DNA from: Gelatoporia subvermispora B | Lineage: Eukaryota > Basidiomycota > Agaricomycetes > Polyporales > Gelatoporiaceae | Assembly (NCBI GenBank): GCA_000320605.2 | Contig: KB445800.1 | Span: 1,205,374-1,269,373, forward strand | Reading direction: 5' to 3' | DNA: 64,000 bases | In this document: piece after piece, positions 10,406 through 21,152 of the stretch | How the letters are laid out: every line of letters begins with the position of its first letter | Position numbering within the stretch: the stretch's first letter is position 1 | Made by a program: the position numbers and the translations under genes | Notes under the pieces: model-generated | The model's database searches: none | Told to the model about the DNA's origin: nothing | Seen by the model: the letters and a program-made list of their open reading frames with translations, nothing else

Positions 10406-11256
10406 TGTGTGTGGTTGTGGATATGAGTGCGGGTGCAACGATTCAGCAGCTTTTGAGCGTGTAGCTACGTCTGTCTCGTCCGGGTACGCGCAAGCACGAT
10501 AAGTCCTAGGAAGCAAGGGTGTTTGGCTGTGGTCGAGATGTTCCTTCTGGCTGATGGTTGTGGGCGAGGTCTGGAGCCGGACGACGGCGTCGTGTGTGCT
10601 TGTGGTTGAACGCGGTTGTTGCAAGAGTTCGAGTTGGGAGTGCTGGGAGTTGCAAGGGTGCAGGTGCAATTTGCGACTCGGTGCGAGGGTGACAGGATAT
10701 CAACGTGACTGTCACGGATCTACATTGTGTCACAATCGTGACCCTCCCCCTGCAGGCGTGCACGGTTCGCGTTTCTTTACGCTATTGTTGTCACGAAGAA
10801 GATCAAAAAGTAACGTAACGTGTGTCTACGATGCGGCAGAGCATGGCCGTACAAAGGCTTGAAAGTCTGGCGCTTGAGTCTCATCTTACATCGGGAGGGA
10901 ACTTTGTCAAGGGTTCCTGTATGCAAACTCCAGAAATATTGCGCACGGTCCCAAGGTATAGCATCATGCAGCTAGCAATTGACCGTCATAGGGTTACAGG
11001 AATTGTAGCTGCGACAAGGAACTGGTGACATCCATTCAGTCTGAAGGCATGCAACGTGAGGCTGTACTTATTCGCGGATCGTGAGCGGCCTATGGGCAGC
11101 ACCTATGGTGGACGCCACGCCGGAGCAGGCTATATGGGTGCAATACTCGTTGTCCGAGATGGAACCAAAGAGCAAGGTTGCATCATAGTGGTCGGTGTAG
11201 CGATTACTGGCAGTTCCCAGGCTTGGTTTGGGCAGAGCGAGCGCAGCGTTACGGTC
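10406..11256. other. DHH1 promoter and LSM8 3' flank
   Basis: This is a gene-free stretch between two minus-strand genes. No frame with family similarity was found on either strand. Confidence 0.5.
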
Positions 11257-11784
11257 TCAGTATCGAATTGGTGGTAGAGGCTCTGCCCGAACAGTAGACA
11301 GGTCCACAGACTGGTCGACTGCGTCGTCTAGCTCTCCGATAAGCACGCTAGAGACCATCGTGAGTGAGCATGGCGGCCAGAAGTCAGAGCACACGCACAT
11401 CTGGTCTCCCTTCACGAGATATAGCCCAAGCGGGATCTCTTCGACCCCTTCATCCATGCTGTACACGCGCTCCTTCGAGTCGGAGAGGACAACGTTTGAT
11501 TTTTGGTCAAAACCCGCCATTACCCCCTGGACGCGGGATCGAAGCGGACCGGCGGGAAGGTCAGGTCGAGGTCGGGTGCATACGAGCGAGGGAAGATCGA
11601 GCACATGTCGTGGTAGTTCATGAGGTTGGTACAGCCACATTAATGGATTGAACTAACCACAATTGCACGTCCGTCTTGGAGGATGAGCAGGACGCGATCT
11701 GCACGATGCGGACATCTGTTAGTACCTTACGGTTGCAATCTGAAAACCCTGCTCACGGTCTACGTAGCCTTGGAGGCTGGCCAT
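11257..11784 (-). CDS. LSM8: U6 snRNA-associated Sm-like protein LSm8
   Basis: There are four exons: 11757-11784, 11658-11698, 11399-11526 and 11257-11347, giving 95 residues. LSm8 replaces LSm1 in the nuclear LSm2-8 ring, which binds the 3' U tract of U6 snRNA. The Sm1 motif is RVLLILQDGRAIVGVMAGFD, and Sm2 is in YLVKGDQIVLIGELD. The diagnostic C-terminus RAEPLPPIRY is complete. All three intron phases agree with the family alignment. The second intron (11527-11657, 131 bp) is longer than the others. The gene is divergent from the GH28 gene, whose ATG lies 360 bp away. Confidence 0.95.
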
Positions 11785-12143
11785 CTTTCCGTGCGTCCAC
11801 TCGTCTTCAGTGAACGCTGCAGCTCGAGGAAAAGGTGATGGTCCTAGCGTTCAAGATTGTTGAAGACGATGAGCTCGGGGCGCGTCAGTGGCGCGCTTGC
11901 CGTTTGACCGGCGAGCGCCTAGTGTTATTGAGCGGGTCAAGATGAACGTTGACCAGCTGACTTGGACTGGCCTCCATTTCTCTCGTCATGACATGCTCCC
12001 AGAGTATTTCCCGGACCGTCGACTGCGCACCGAACCTCACTGCGTGCTCGTTGCATATGGTAGCGAAAGCAGATAAATGGCCGAGGGCAGATCACCGTGC
12101 ACGACTCGAGACTCCTGAGCCTCTCTGATTCCAGCAGGGCAAA
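11785..12143. other. Divergent promoter region LSM8 / GH28
   Basis: This 359-bp region should carry the promoters of both genes. I see no TATA box or defined operator that I can assign with confidence. Confidence 0.4.
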
Positions 12144-14125
12144 ATGCGTATACTTCTTCTGGATTTTGTTGTATTATTTGCGTCTGCTCTGGCTCGTGGA
12201 ACGAAGAGCAAGATCTGCACAGTTCAGCACCTCGGTGGCATGCAGGATGATGGGCCAAACATTCGCGCCGCGTTTCAGGAGTGTTCTCACAACGCCAAAA
12301 TTGTCTTGGACAAGTACTATCGCGTAGATAGTCTGCTGCTTACGACCAACCTCAAGGATGTGGATATCGAATTAAGTGGTACAGGTGCGCCGACATACGT
12401 AGGTCGCCGAAGTGATGTACTCGCTGAACTATTCACCTCCAGTGCAGTATACACCTGATATTGCCAAATGGTCCCCGGAAAGTCTGTTTCTGACATACCA
12501 GAACGCGTAAGTGTTCGTGATGAACAATCCGCGAATGTCTTTGACTGTCCCATCGCAGCACCACGTATTGGTTCCTTTCCGGCACCAATCTACATGTCTA
12601 CGGCGGAGGTACCATCGATGCCAATGGTCAGGTGTGGTATGACGCCCTGGCCACCAATGGCGTACGCACTACATATTCGATGAGGTAGCACTTCCCAACC
12701 TAAAGTGTCATATAGAATACTGGAACCGCCGGCGGCTCCTCTACCACGTTCGCTCGTCCTGTCCCACTTACGATTGGGAACTCGAGTAACGTCGTTGTCG
12801 AAAATATCAATCAGATTAGCTCGCCTTTCTGGAACAATGTAAGCGTTTTGATCACGTCGCATAGACATCAGTCTGAGCCCTTGGTCAGTTCGTGTATCAA
12901 AGCACGAATGTTACTTACAAAAATATCAAGTAAATCTCTCAGCTTCCTCTCCAACCATCTGTGAATATTCTTTACCTGCACAGCATCACCTCCATTTCCT
13001 ACTCCTCCAACCCAGCAGCGAATTCTGGTACGCTACCACTGATGGCCACCGCTCATGACACGTACATTGACTCGCGCCTATTCGATAGACGGATGGGACA
13101 TCTATCGCTCGTCCTTTGTTACGATCACTGACTCTGTTGTGAACAACGATGACGATTGCGTCTGTACGTTCACTTGTACTCCATCCTAGTACACATCGTG
13201 ACATCATCCCCAGCATTCAAGCCGAACAGCACTAACATCTTCGTGAGCAACATGTTCTGCAACGGGTCGCATGGAATCTCCGTTGGCAGTCTCGGCCAGG
13301 TCTGTCGTCTGTTTGCCATCGATTCCTTCTATTTCGCTCACCGCAACACCTCCGACAGTATGCAGGCGAGACAGATATTGTGGCCAATGTCACTGTGCGG
13401 AACATTACGATGCTACACGCTCAGAACGGTGCACGAATCAAGGTGTTCGGCGGAAATCCGAGCCCCAGTACGTGTCAAGAATGCTGAGAATCCTACCTCC
13501 AACAGCTACTGACAATAATTGCTATTACAGATAGCACGGAGGGCGGCGGAACCGGATTCGTCAGGAACGTGACATATCAAGACTTCACAGGTAGATCCAC
13601 AGATTATCAGTTCGGACTTCACTTAATTTCTGCTTCTCTAGTCGGAGATGTAGACAACCCGATCACACTCAACCAAGTCAGTGGCTTTGAGTCCCTACTT
13701 TGGCGTTGTTTGTGGTATCACTCACATGTGAATCTCCAACAGTGCTATGAAACCGACGCAACCATATGTGCAGAGTTCCCGAGTAATCTGACCATTTCGG
13801 ACGTGCACTGTGCGCTCTTATCTTCCGTCGACCCAAGCTCGAGGTCTGACTATCAACATATTGACCTTATATAGTCATCAACGTGACTGGCACATCATCT
13901 GGCGCAAATGGCGATATTGTTGTCGACATGGAATGCTCTACCGAGTGTCAGGACATTACCGCGACAGGCACACACATCAGTCCACCCAATGGGACGGCAG
14001 AGTACGTGTGCAAGAATATTGCAAGCACTGCTGAGGTAAGGGAATCAGGTCATCACAGTGAGCAGTAGAGCTAACGAGCGTATGAAATACAGCTCGACTT
14101 TGATTGCGCTGCGCCCGCGAGCTGA
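12144..14125 (+). CDS. GH28 glycoside hydrolase, probable secreted (exo-)polygalacturonase
   Basis: There are fourteen exons: 12144-12384, 12443-12506, 12559-12661, 12716-12838, 12889-12929, 12984-13027, 13089-13163, 13214-13299, 13359-13467, 13531-13590, 13642-13676, 13743-13809, 13875-14035 and 14093-14125. Together they give 413 residues. The first residues (MRILLLDFVVLFASALARG) form a signal peptide. GH28 enzymes hydrolyse pectin alpha-1,4-galacturonosyl links on a right-handed beta-helix. The catalytic signatures are all present: NNDDDCVSFK (Asp pair), GSHGISVGSLG (catalytic His loop) and ARIK (substrate Arg-Ile-Lys). GNPSP and YETD follow, as in exo-acting members. There are many N-x-S/T sites in the second half. 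All phases agree, so the gene is intact. The exo-type assignment rests on overall resemblance and is less certain than the family. Confidence 0.9.
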
Positions 14126-15287
14126 GCTATGATATTGAGGTGGATAGTGGCAAGACATGCTTGTATACAGCCCATGGGCCGGCAGGCGTAGAGTGGATGT
14201 CACAGTTATCATCGTCTGAGACGTTTCCAACTTGCTATGGTTCTTGTCAACAATCTCGCGGCGCTCGAAGTGAGGCAGACCTGCAGTCTTTTCTGGATGC
14301 TGCACCCGGGAGAAGGCGTCCGCCGTATGACCGCGCATCGTGGACATACTCCACCCGCGGACGTTCGACGGCTTCTTAGTGGCCGAGTTCATGCGGGCCC
14401 TGTCATAATGTTGGCTGCCAATCGACATGCGCTGGCAGGCTATTCCTACTCAGGAGCGTGAGCTGGCCAAGGCTAGCCATGACGCATTAGGGCGTCTCAA
14501 AACCCGCGCAGATCGCCTTAGCTAGGTCGACTCTTTGCCGTGGGGCGGCTTCCATGCATCAGGATGTACAGAGCAAGCGAGAAAGAGCCAACTGTGAAAA
14601 CCGAAACATGCTCCAAAACGCATATCGCTGATTGTTGAGTAGGTGCAAGCCGGAGTGTGCAAGCCGAAACTAGCAGCTGAAGAGGAGAAATCAGGCCATG
14701 GGCGGCTTGCATGATGACAGCCACATATTGATCCCTTCGCGACAGCCCTGTGCATTGGCGTCGCCATCGAGCGGCGAGCGCTGGCACAGATAGATACCGT
14801 CCACGAGGCCCCCAACTCGCGCGTGCCTTCCGGACGGAATCATTCAAGCCCAGCATCGGCACGGGCATGAGGGCCGAACAATGCGAGACAAGAATTTTTT
14901 CCTCTGCAACAAAAACGAGTGCTGCCTGTTATCACCCCAGAGACCTGGCCTATCGATGCAGTGAATTTCATTCGTATCAGAATCGAGGGAGGACGTCTGC
15001 AAGATTACGAGTGGGGAGGAAAGAGGGGATCGAGAAGACTGATGCGGGCGGAGGTAGGGGGCGTGGGAAAACGATTCAGGAGGAGAGCGTGTTCCGGGCG
15101 TAGCGCGTCTTGTCATTTGCCTCTTCCTCCTCCGAGTTTTGTATACAAGGCTTCTAGCTTTCTATCCCACTCTTGTCTCTCCTTTTAGCCCTTCCGACCG
15201 CCCTACGCCCCTCTTACATATCTTATCGACACGTAGCCCGACCATCTCGACCTCGCTAGCCGCACACTAACACAGGACTATATCGCC
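14126..15287. other. Intergenic region with an unresolved minus-strand coding-like patch
   Basis: This carries the GH28 3' flank and the promoter of the transporter, which is C/T-rich at about 15120-15250, as usual before highly expressed fungal genes. On the minus strand around 14700-14830 one frame reads LVDGIYLCQRSPLDGDANAQ and continues with two further Cys. This looks like a secreted-protein fragment. I could not extend it through convincing exons and assign no gene. Confidence 0.35.
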
Positions 15288-16801
15288 ATGGCTGCCAACA
15301 ACACAGACTACGAGAAGGCTTCAGTGAGCAAGGAGGACGACGGACAAATGCTACAGGTTCACGAAGAGAAGCACACAGACTTGCCCTCCCCTGTGTCCGC
15401 TGCACAACCGCGGCCTAAGCCGAAGCTCTCTGCAGCTGCCATCATCCCCGTCTGGATTGTGCTCAGCTCGACCGTCATCATCTACAACAACTATCTGTAC
15501 AACTCTCTGCAGTTCCGGTTCCCTGTCTTTTTGGTTACATGGCATCTTACGTTCGCGGTGAGTTGGGTCATTTGCTTATGATTGACGATGGAGGGCTCTG
15601 CCATCGCGGTTTAGTGGTCGGTGCCGTCCTGGCAGTTTGCTGCAGTGGGCCTATCTCATATGCAACGAGCTACATCCAGCTACATAGGAGTGCCGAGCAG
15701 TGTGGAGACAGAATGGGCTTCGTTCATGTCTTTCGTGCGCCATCCTTACCCACATTGCACTGAGGACCGCATGAGACCGAAACATACAGTGCTTCAGCAA
15801 ACGCGCAACATGCTGATACGTTCTTCAGGCGATAGGTACACGAGTACTTCAACGGACGACCAACCTCCTCGATGGTGCTAAGGATGTGCATATTTCGAAA
15901 GACCTGTTCATGCGGTCTATCCTGCCCATCGGCCTCCTATTCAGCGCGTCACTAATCCTCAGCAACACCGCGTACCTGTACCTCAGCGTTGCGTACATTC
16001 AAATGCTCAAGGTGTGTCGCACTTTCCCAGTCCGTTTCATTCAGAGGAGACTGACATACTGTTTTCAGGCATTCGTGCCGGTGGCAATTCTCTTGATTTC
16101 GTGGACCTTCCGCATCAAGGAACCGAGCAAGAAGCTCGCCATGATCGTCCTCATGATTTCTTGTGGCGTCGCGCTCGCCTCTCGTGGAGAGCTGCGCTTC
16201 AACCTCGTTGGATTCCTTACCCAGGCCGCTGCCGTCGCAGTAAGCGTTCTACACTTTGCCTGATCCGGCTGCATTCACTCACCTTTATCGCAGTTTGAGG
16301 CCTCGCGGCTAGTGATGATTGAGATTCTTCTACACGGTCTGAAGATGGACCCGCTCGTTTCGCTGCACTACTACGCTCCCGTCTGTGCCCTCATCAACCT
16401 CGCCATCCTGCCCTTCACTGAGGGTCTCGCGCCATTCATGGAGATGATGCGCGTCGGGTACGTGTCTCCGCGGCTTCTCGGCAGCACGTGACTTGAGACT
16501 GATGCTCCGCACAGACCCCTGATATTGATCAGCAACGCGTCCGTTGCGTTCCTGCTCAACATCGCGGCAGTGTTCCTGGTCGGCGCCGGCTCCGGACTTG
16601 TGCTCACGCTCGCGGGCGTGTTCAAGGACATCCTGCTCATCACCGGTTCCGTGCTCATCTTCGGTGCTGCCATCACACCGCTGCAGGTCATCGGTACGCC
16701 CCCGTATGTCCCCGTTCCGAGCGCTGTTGCTGATTGCATGTGCAGGTTACTCGATTGCGCTTGGTGGCCTGATCCTATACAAGACGGCTGGCAGCAAGTG
16801 A
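15288..16801 (+). CDS. Nucleotide-sugar / triose-phosphate transporter family (TPT, SLC35-like)
   Basis: There are six exons: 15288-15557, 15829-16011, 16069-16239, 16294-16457, 16515-16693 and 16746-16801, giving 340 residues. The family are ten-helix antiporters of the Golgi or ER membrane that exchange nucleotide sugars or phosphorylated sugars. The first helix is AAIIPVWIVLSSTVIIYNNY, followed by FPVFLVTWHL. Later family blocks are GLLFSASLILSNTAYLYLSV, YIQMLKAF, LVMIEILLHGLKMDPLVSLH, the last helices (GSGLVLTLAGVFKDILLI) and YSIALGGLILYK. The N-terminus is hydrophilic and cytosolic. The ATG has a good context (cgccATGG). Intron 1 is 271 bp, about five times the local norm, and the rest are about 50-57 bp. 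The substrate cannot be told from sequence. Confidence 0.9.
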
Positions 16802-18477
16802 TCCGTCTGACATTGACTTTGTCCCCTCAAGACACTTCACATCTATTGCGTCCCATGCTTTGCATTTACGAACCAGGAATACTATACATAGATTACTTTA
16901 GGCCTTTGGTGTAGGGAATTTGTCCCGGGCGCCGGGTGTCTGGCCGCCCGGACGGATGTGGCTGTGATGATCATGCTGATTGTGCGGACCTGGATCGGTG
17001 TACTAGCTTCTCCTGTTGCATGGTTGTGGTAATACTCCGCCTCGCTGGGCATGAGCATTGTGTTGCGCCATTAAAAGGTATATAGAAATATTGGACCTGA
17101 CGGCGAAGCACATCGCATCGTTACCAGAGCGTTGCAGCGCTCAGAATTCAGCTCACTCGGAGTGATCAGGATGGCGATCTTGTACGGTCTGCGTGACCAC
17201 TGACACCACAAGTCATCACAGCTTCATAAACAACCGTCTTCCTCAGAACTAGGGCTCTCTTCCGCAGCGCCGCAACCTCCTGGATATTTTCCCGAACGCA
17301 TACTGGCCCTCCTGATCGGCCTCGCCCGACAGCCTCCACTTAATTTCGTGCGCTGTACAGGACGTATCCAAAGAACAAGAACGGGCAACTAAGCAGCATG
17401 ATGAGACCTTGAAAGAACGCATGGGGCATCTGCCCCTGCTGCGCGACCTTGGCGTTCTTGCACTTGTTTGCACCTTTCTTCAGCGTTCCTCCTAGCGTCG
17501 CCGGAGCAGTCTCCCTTCAAGCTTCATTCCAAGTCAAGATACACCCTTGGATAGTTCGGGGGCTCGCTGTCGTACAATAAAAATTAGCTAGGTCTGCAAG
17601 GATTAGCATCGCAATGTTCTTCATATTCCAGATATCACGCTCTATGGACCTGACTGAGAATCGAGAAAAGACACACATGTACCGTCTTGGTTTAGTAACG
17701 AGGTTTCGACCAGATTCCCTTCATCGTGGCAAAAAACCACCATGTATATGTCCAAGGAGGATCCATATCGAACTTAGCAGGGTCCCCGGGCATACGAAGG
17801 CGGCGATCGCTGAATTTCCTTTCTGTATCCTGCTGCGCCCTGGTGGCCCAACATACAAGTCGGTAGGGGTTCGCGTTTGAGCGATGCACGCTGTGAAGAT
17901 TCTACAACTCCATGTTCAGGTAGTCGACAAGACGTGGTCGTTTCGCCTCTACAATGTGAGCGACAAGCACATCCTTGGGTTGGGATCCGCCAGGACGGCA
18001 ATTTTTAGGAGCTCATTAACAAAGCGGTGCCGGGAGCTATCAACACTAACGGTATCTGGCGCGAGGACGTGTATATCTGTGATGAGGACGTGTAATATCT
18101 GTGATGTTTAAAACGTTCATGTTTGGGATGCTCTGACATATTTGCTGCAGTGTACCATTGCACTACCGGATGCCTGTGTAACCTCATATTGTTTAAATTC
18201 GCTGTGCATCACGGAGACTTACGCATCGCCCTCAGCTCGCTCATCGAGGCTTGTGAAAGTTCAAAGCCTCACGATACTCTCAGCTCAGCGGGGCCCGCCG
18301 TCGTGTCGCCAGACGGCACCTAAATTCCTGAACTCCACCAAACTCAGCCATACATGATTTCCGGGCATACTCGCCCATCGTTCTGAAACCAGCTGCAAGC
18401 CGGTATGATATGGACCACGAATACGGAGATGATGAATCATGCTTACGACGTACATATTCACAGTCGGCGAATTTAGG
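16802..18477. other. Intergenic region, gene-poor
   Basis: No gene is accepted here. A minus-strand frame at 17340-17516 contains a hydrophobic stretch (FFQGLIMLLSCPFLFFGYVL). Another frame just upstream ends in YDSEPPNYPRVYLDLE. Both look protein-like but do not join cleanly. They could be a decayed small gene. Confidence 0.35.
18063..18105. repeat. Two-unit 21-22 bp tandem repeat
   Basis: Unit 1 (18063-18083) and unit 2 (18084-18105) both run from GAGGACGTGTA to TCTGTGAT. The second has one extra A. It is non-coding. Confidence 0.8.
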
Positions 18478-19212
18478 TTAGTTGAAAGAGCTTTCTCTCT
18501 CTCTCTCGTGCCATCGCGCCTCGGCAATCCCTAGGCAGAGTTCTAAGGGTTCTCCATCTGTGCCGGACTTGCGTCTTCTACAGCTGGGCATCGCAATGGC
18601 GACCATAATGCGTACGCAAATATCCTCGTCTTTGACAATCTTGTGGCTCTCGTTTGGAATGCGCCCCACCGTCCTCTCGTGCAGAGGCTGAGGTTCCCAC
18701 TGAGGTTTGGCTGGCGTCGACGAGAATAAATTATAGACGCGCTCAATTTGGTGCGTGTCCCCGAAGACATTCACCGCTATCGGCTGTAATGCACGCGTGA
18801 GACCAGTCACTTGGCTCGATGCAAAGTTCAAACTCACTGTGATGTTTCTCCATTCCAGACCTTCACGGTCGCGCAAAGTAGCACTGTCCAGGCTCATATC
18901 CCACATCTCTGGTTTCGAATCCAGAGATGCAAGCCGTGCCTGCCTTAGAAGGCGTTGTTGTCTATTCCGTCGCATCATCCGTCGGCCCCACAGAGCAAAA
19001 CATATGATCCCCACCATTATCGCAACCGCGACCACAGCTATGATGACTGTCGAGTCGTCTGTGGACGAGCCTCCAGTTTGCTTCTGCCGTGTTGAGAAGC
19101 TGCTGCTCCCCTGTGATCCCGACTGTACCGAGCTGCTGTCATTGCCTAGGGTAGCGTTGGATATTCCGTGAGAGGAAGCACCACCGCTCCTTCGACGTAG
19201 CTGCTCAGACAT
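18478..19212 (-). CDS. Single-pass membrane protein A (paralogue of B and C), function unknown
   Basis: Exon 1 is 18838-19212 and exon 2 is 18478-18783, giving 226 residues. The N-terminal 50 residues are Ser/Thr/Gly-rich, without a clear signal peptide. One helix follows (STVIIAVVAVAIMVGIICF), then a strongly basic patch (RRMMRRNRQQR), ARLASLDSKPEMWDMSLDSA, and a tail containing VRIMVAIAMPS. The intron (18784-18837) is 54 bp and stop-free, so retention would insert 18 residues. The start MSEQLRRRSGG was chosen because it is the first ATG conserved with gene B (56348). Both exon 1s are exactly 375 bp. About 200 bp of upstream leader is also conserved with B, and a TATA-like stretch lies at about 19461-19470. 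A CT repeat at 18490-18508 encodes the Arg-Glu-rich end. Function is unknown. The topology suggests a surface protein with a cytosolic tail. Confidence 0.75.
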   Translation of the reverse strand: MSEQLRRRSGGASSHGISNATLGNDSSSVQSGSQGSSSFSTRQKQTGGSSTDDSTVIIAVVAVAIMVGIICFALWGRRMMRRNRQQRLLRQARLASLDSKPEMWDMSLDSATLRDREGLEWRNITVSLNFASSQVTGLTRALQPIAVNVFGDTHQIERVYNLFSSTPAKPQWEPQPLHERTVGRIPNESHKIVKDEDICVRIMVAIAMPSCRRRKSGTDGEPLELCLGIAEARWHERERESSFN

Positions 19213-20280
19213 GTCAGACAATTGTTTTCTTCAACGAGACACTCTAGGGACACTAACAGATGATAAGCGAGTAGTGCGGGCCATATCTGACGTCCCGAAA
19301 TACAAAGCGCGCTGTTGGTCAATGCGCCGACTGCTGTCTTCGCCGTCGTGAGGAAGTACTTGAGAGCGTATGTATGACAGACTAGCAAAGAGGTAGTACA
19401 GGCAGCTCCTTGTGAGTGTGTTAAAGCCTTGCAAGTAAATCAGAGATGGCAACACGGGGTATATATAGGAGGCGGCCATTATTGTAAGCTCTATTTGCAC
19501 AAACCACTGGCTTACGGATCCGAACCAAATCGGGCTTGCTTGAGTTCATGGAGGCAGAACGGCGCATACACACACCCGAGTCATACTAAGGAGCGCCCGC
19601 CGGGTCATGCAGGAGTCAACTTTTGATGTCCTCATCTCGTAATCTGACTCTTCAATCTAGCCTCTAATGGTAGGAAGCTTTGGGAGTGACCGGCAGGAGT
19701 TCGTGCTTTTGTCTGAATTGAGACATCTTGCTGTGACAGGCTCGAAGCTGTGATCCATTGCGCTGCTTGTCCTGGAGTTCGATTTCCGTCATACTTACAA
19801 CTTGCTCTTGCGATGTTCGTGGCGATGTTCATGCACGTCGGAATGCTGAAGCCTCGAATGATCATAGTATGTCCAAGCTGGTCACATTAAAATACTTTCA
19901 AAGGTACATGTTGACGATGTTTTCCGCGCACTAGTGTTTCTGGGTGGCCGGTCGACCACTTTGATGGCATCGCCCGACTTTTGAAAACGCTCTATTGTTG
20001 GGGAATGCATGATTGAGGCTATGGCAAAGGGAATCGCAACCCGCAGCCTGTTCAGACGGGGCCTCAACCTACGTTATCGTGTGGAGAAGTCAGTAAGCGA
20101 AGCAAATGAAGCACAGTCTAGAGGGGTTGCGCGAGTCGCAGCATCGAGCTTTGATCGGGCTTCGCGATGACCAATGACATGAGTTACAGTTCATATCCAT
20201 GGGCGCTTGTAATCGAGTCGCTCGGTACCCAAGCGGGACCGTTTGTCGCGGACATAACCAGATCCGCGCACTTAACATTA
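19213..20280. other. Gene A promoter/leader and intergenic DNA
   Basis: 19213-19440 is the leader conserved with gene B. Beyond about 19500 only short chance frames are seen. Confidence 0.5.
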
Positions 20281-20801
20281 CACCGTGGGCATCACCCCAT
20301 GTACCGATCTGGGACGTGCTAATTACATTGAGAGAATAGGATATCTATACTCTACATGTGTGTGATGCGATGGTGAGGTGTACATGTCAACTGTCCCCTA
20401 TATAGCCTCTTTATAAACTCAAATGCGAGCATGCTTAGTACATGTCAAATTGGACCATAGGCAAGCAAACTTCAGTTCAGAGTGAGATTATTCGCAATGT
20501 ATAGGCATGGGACATTCGATACAACCAATTGGATCTCGGCGAGCATTGGGATATCTATGGCGCATCCAATAATTCTCCGTAATATGCTCCGAGGTGTACT
20601 CAGCCAGTACACTCAGGCTGTGTCGAGCGAGATTGGCTGTGAGATATTGCAATCGACATTGTGAGTACATTTTGTATGTTGTCACCACAATATCTTGGTG
20701 AAAACATTTAATTCACTCTGGAACACTCAGAGGAAACTTATTCTGTTCTCGCAGTGTACATAGCATGTCCCAAACTGGTACACCAGGTGATGCCCACGGT
20801 G
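20281..20801. mobile_element. MITE-like element with long imperfect terminal inverted repeats
   Basis: The left end (CACCGTGGGCATCACC at 20281-20296) reappears inverted at the right end (20786-20801). The similarity continues inward for about 65 bp with scattered mismatches (for example CTGGGAC-TGCT and TACA-TG-GAGAA in both arms). TTA flanks both ends (20278-20280 and 20802-20804), as for a 3-bp target duplication. PIF/Harbinger-type elements duplicate TWA, so a non-autonomous Harbinger-like MITE is the best guess. No transposase frame fits in its 521 bp. Confidence 0.7.
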
Positions 20802-21152
20802 TTAGGTCACTTACGGTATCATTATAAAGACGGCTTTTGCTCTAGCGTGCGCTATGGGTTCTAGTTGGTCGGACCAGAGCTTGCCGGCATTGATCAAAGT
20901 TTTCGAAAGAGCCCTGACCCAACCTCACTAGTATCATGATCCTGAACCGCGTAGTGCACTGGCAGCTAGCCAGTTGCTTCCTACTTTTGTATTCGCTCTA
21001 GGCACTGGATTCTCATGTGCGTTCGGAGTATACAAACTTCGTAGTAGCACAAAATCAACATGATCAACGAAACAGATCGTGGATTTGACTGCTCTTGCCG
21101 CGTTGTGTGACACAGAACAAACTCATCAGTACTACACTACAGAGAGATTTCA
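20802..21152. other. Spacer 3' of the carboxylesterase
   Basis: No gene or repeat is recognised. Confidence 0.4.

Noticed and set aside
17340..17516. Small minus-strand frame with a membrane-like helix
   Set aside because: It is protein-like, but a stop lies directly upstream, no start or clean splice site was found, and I know no matching family. It may be a decayed gene.
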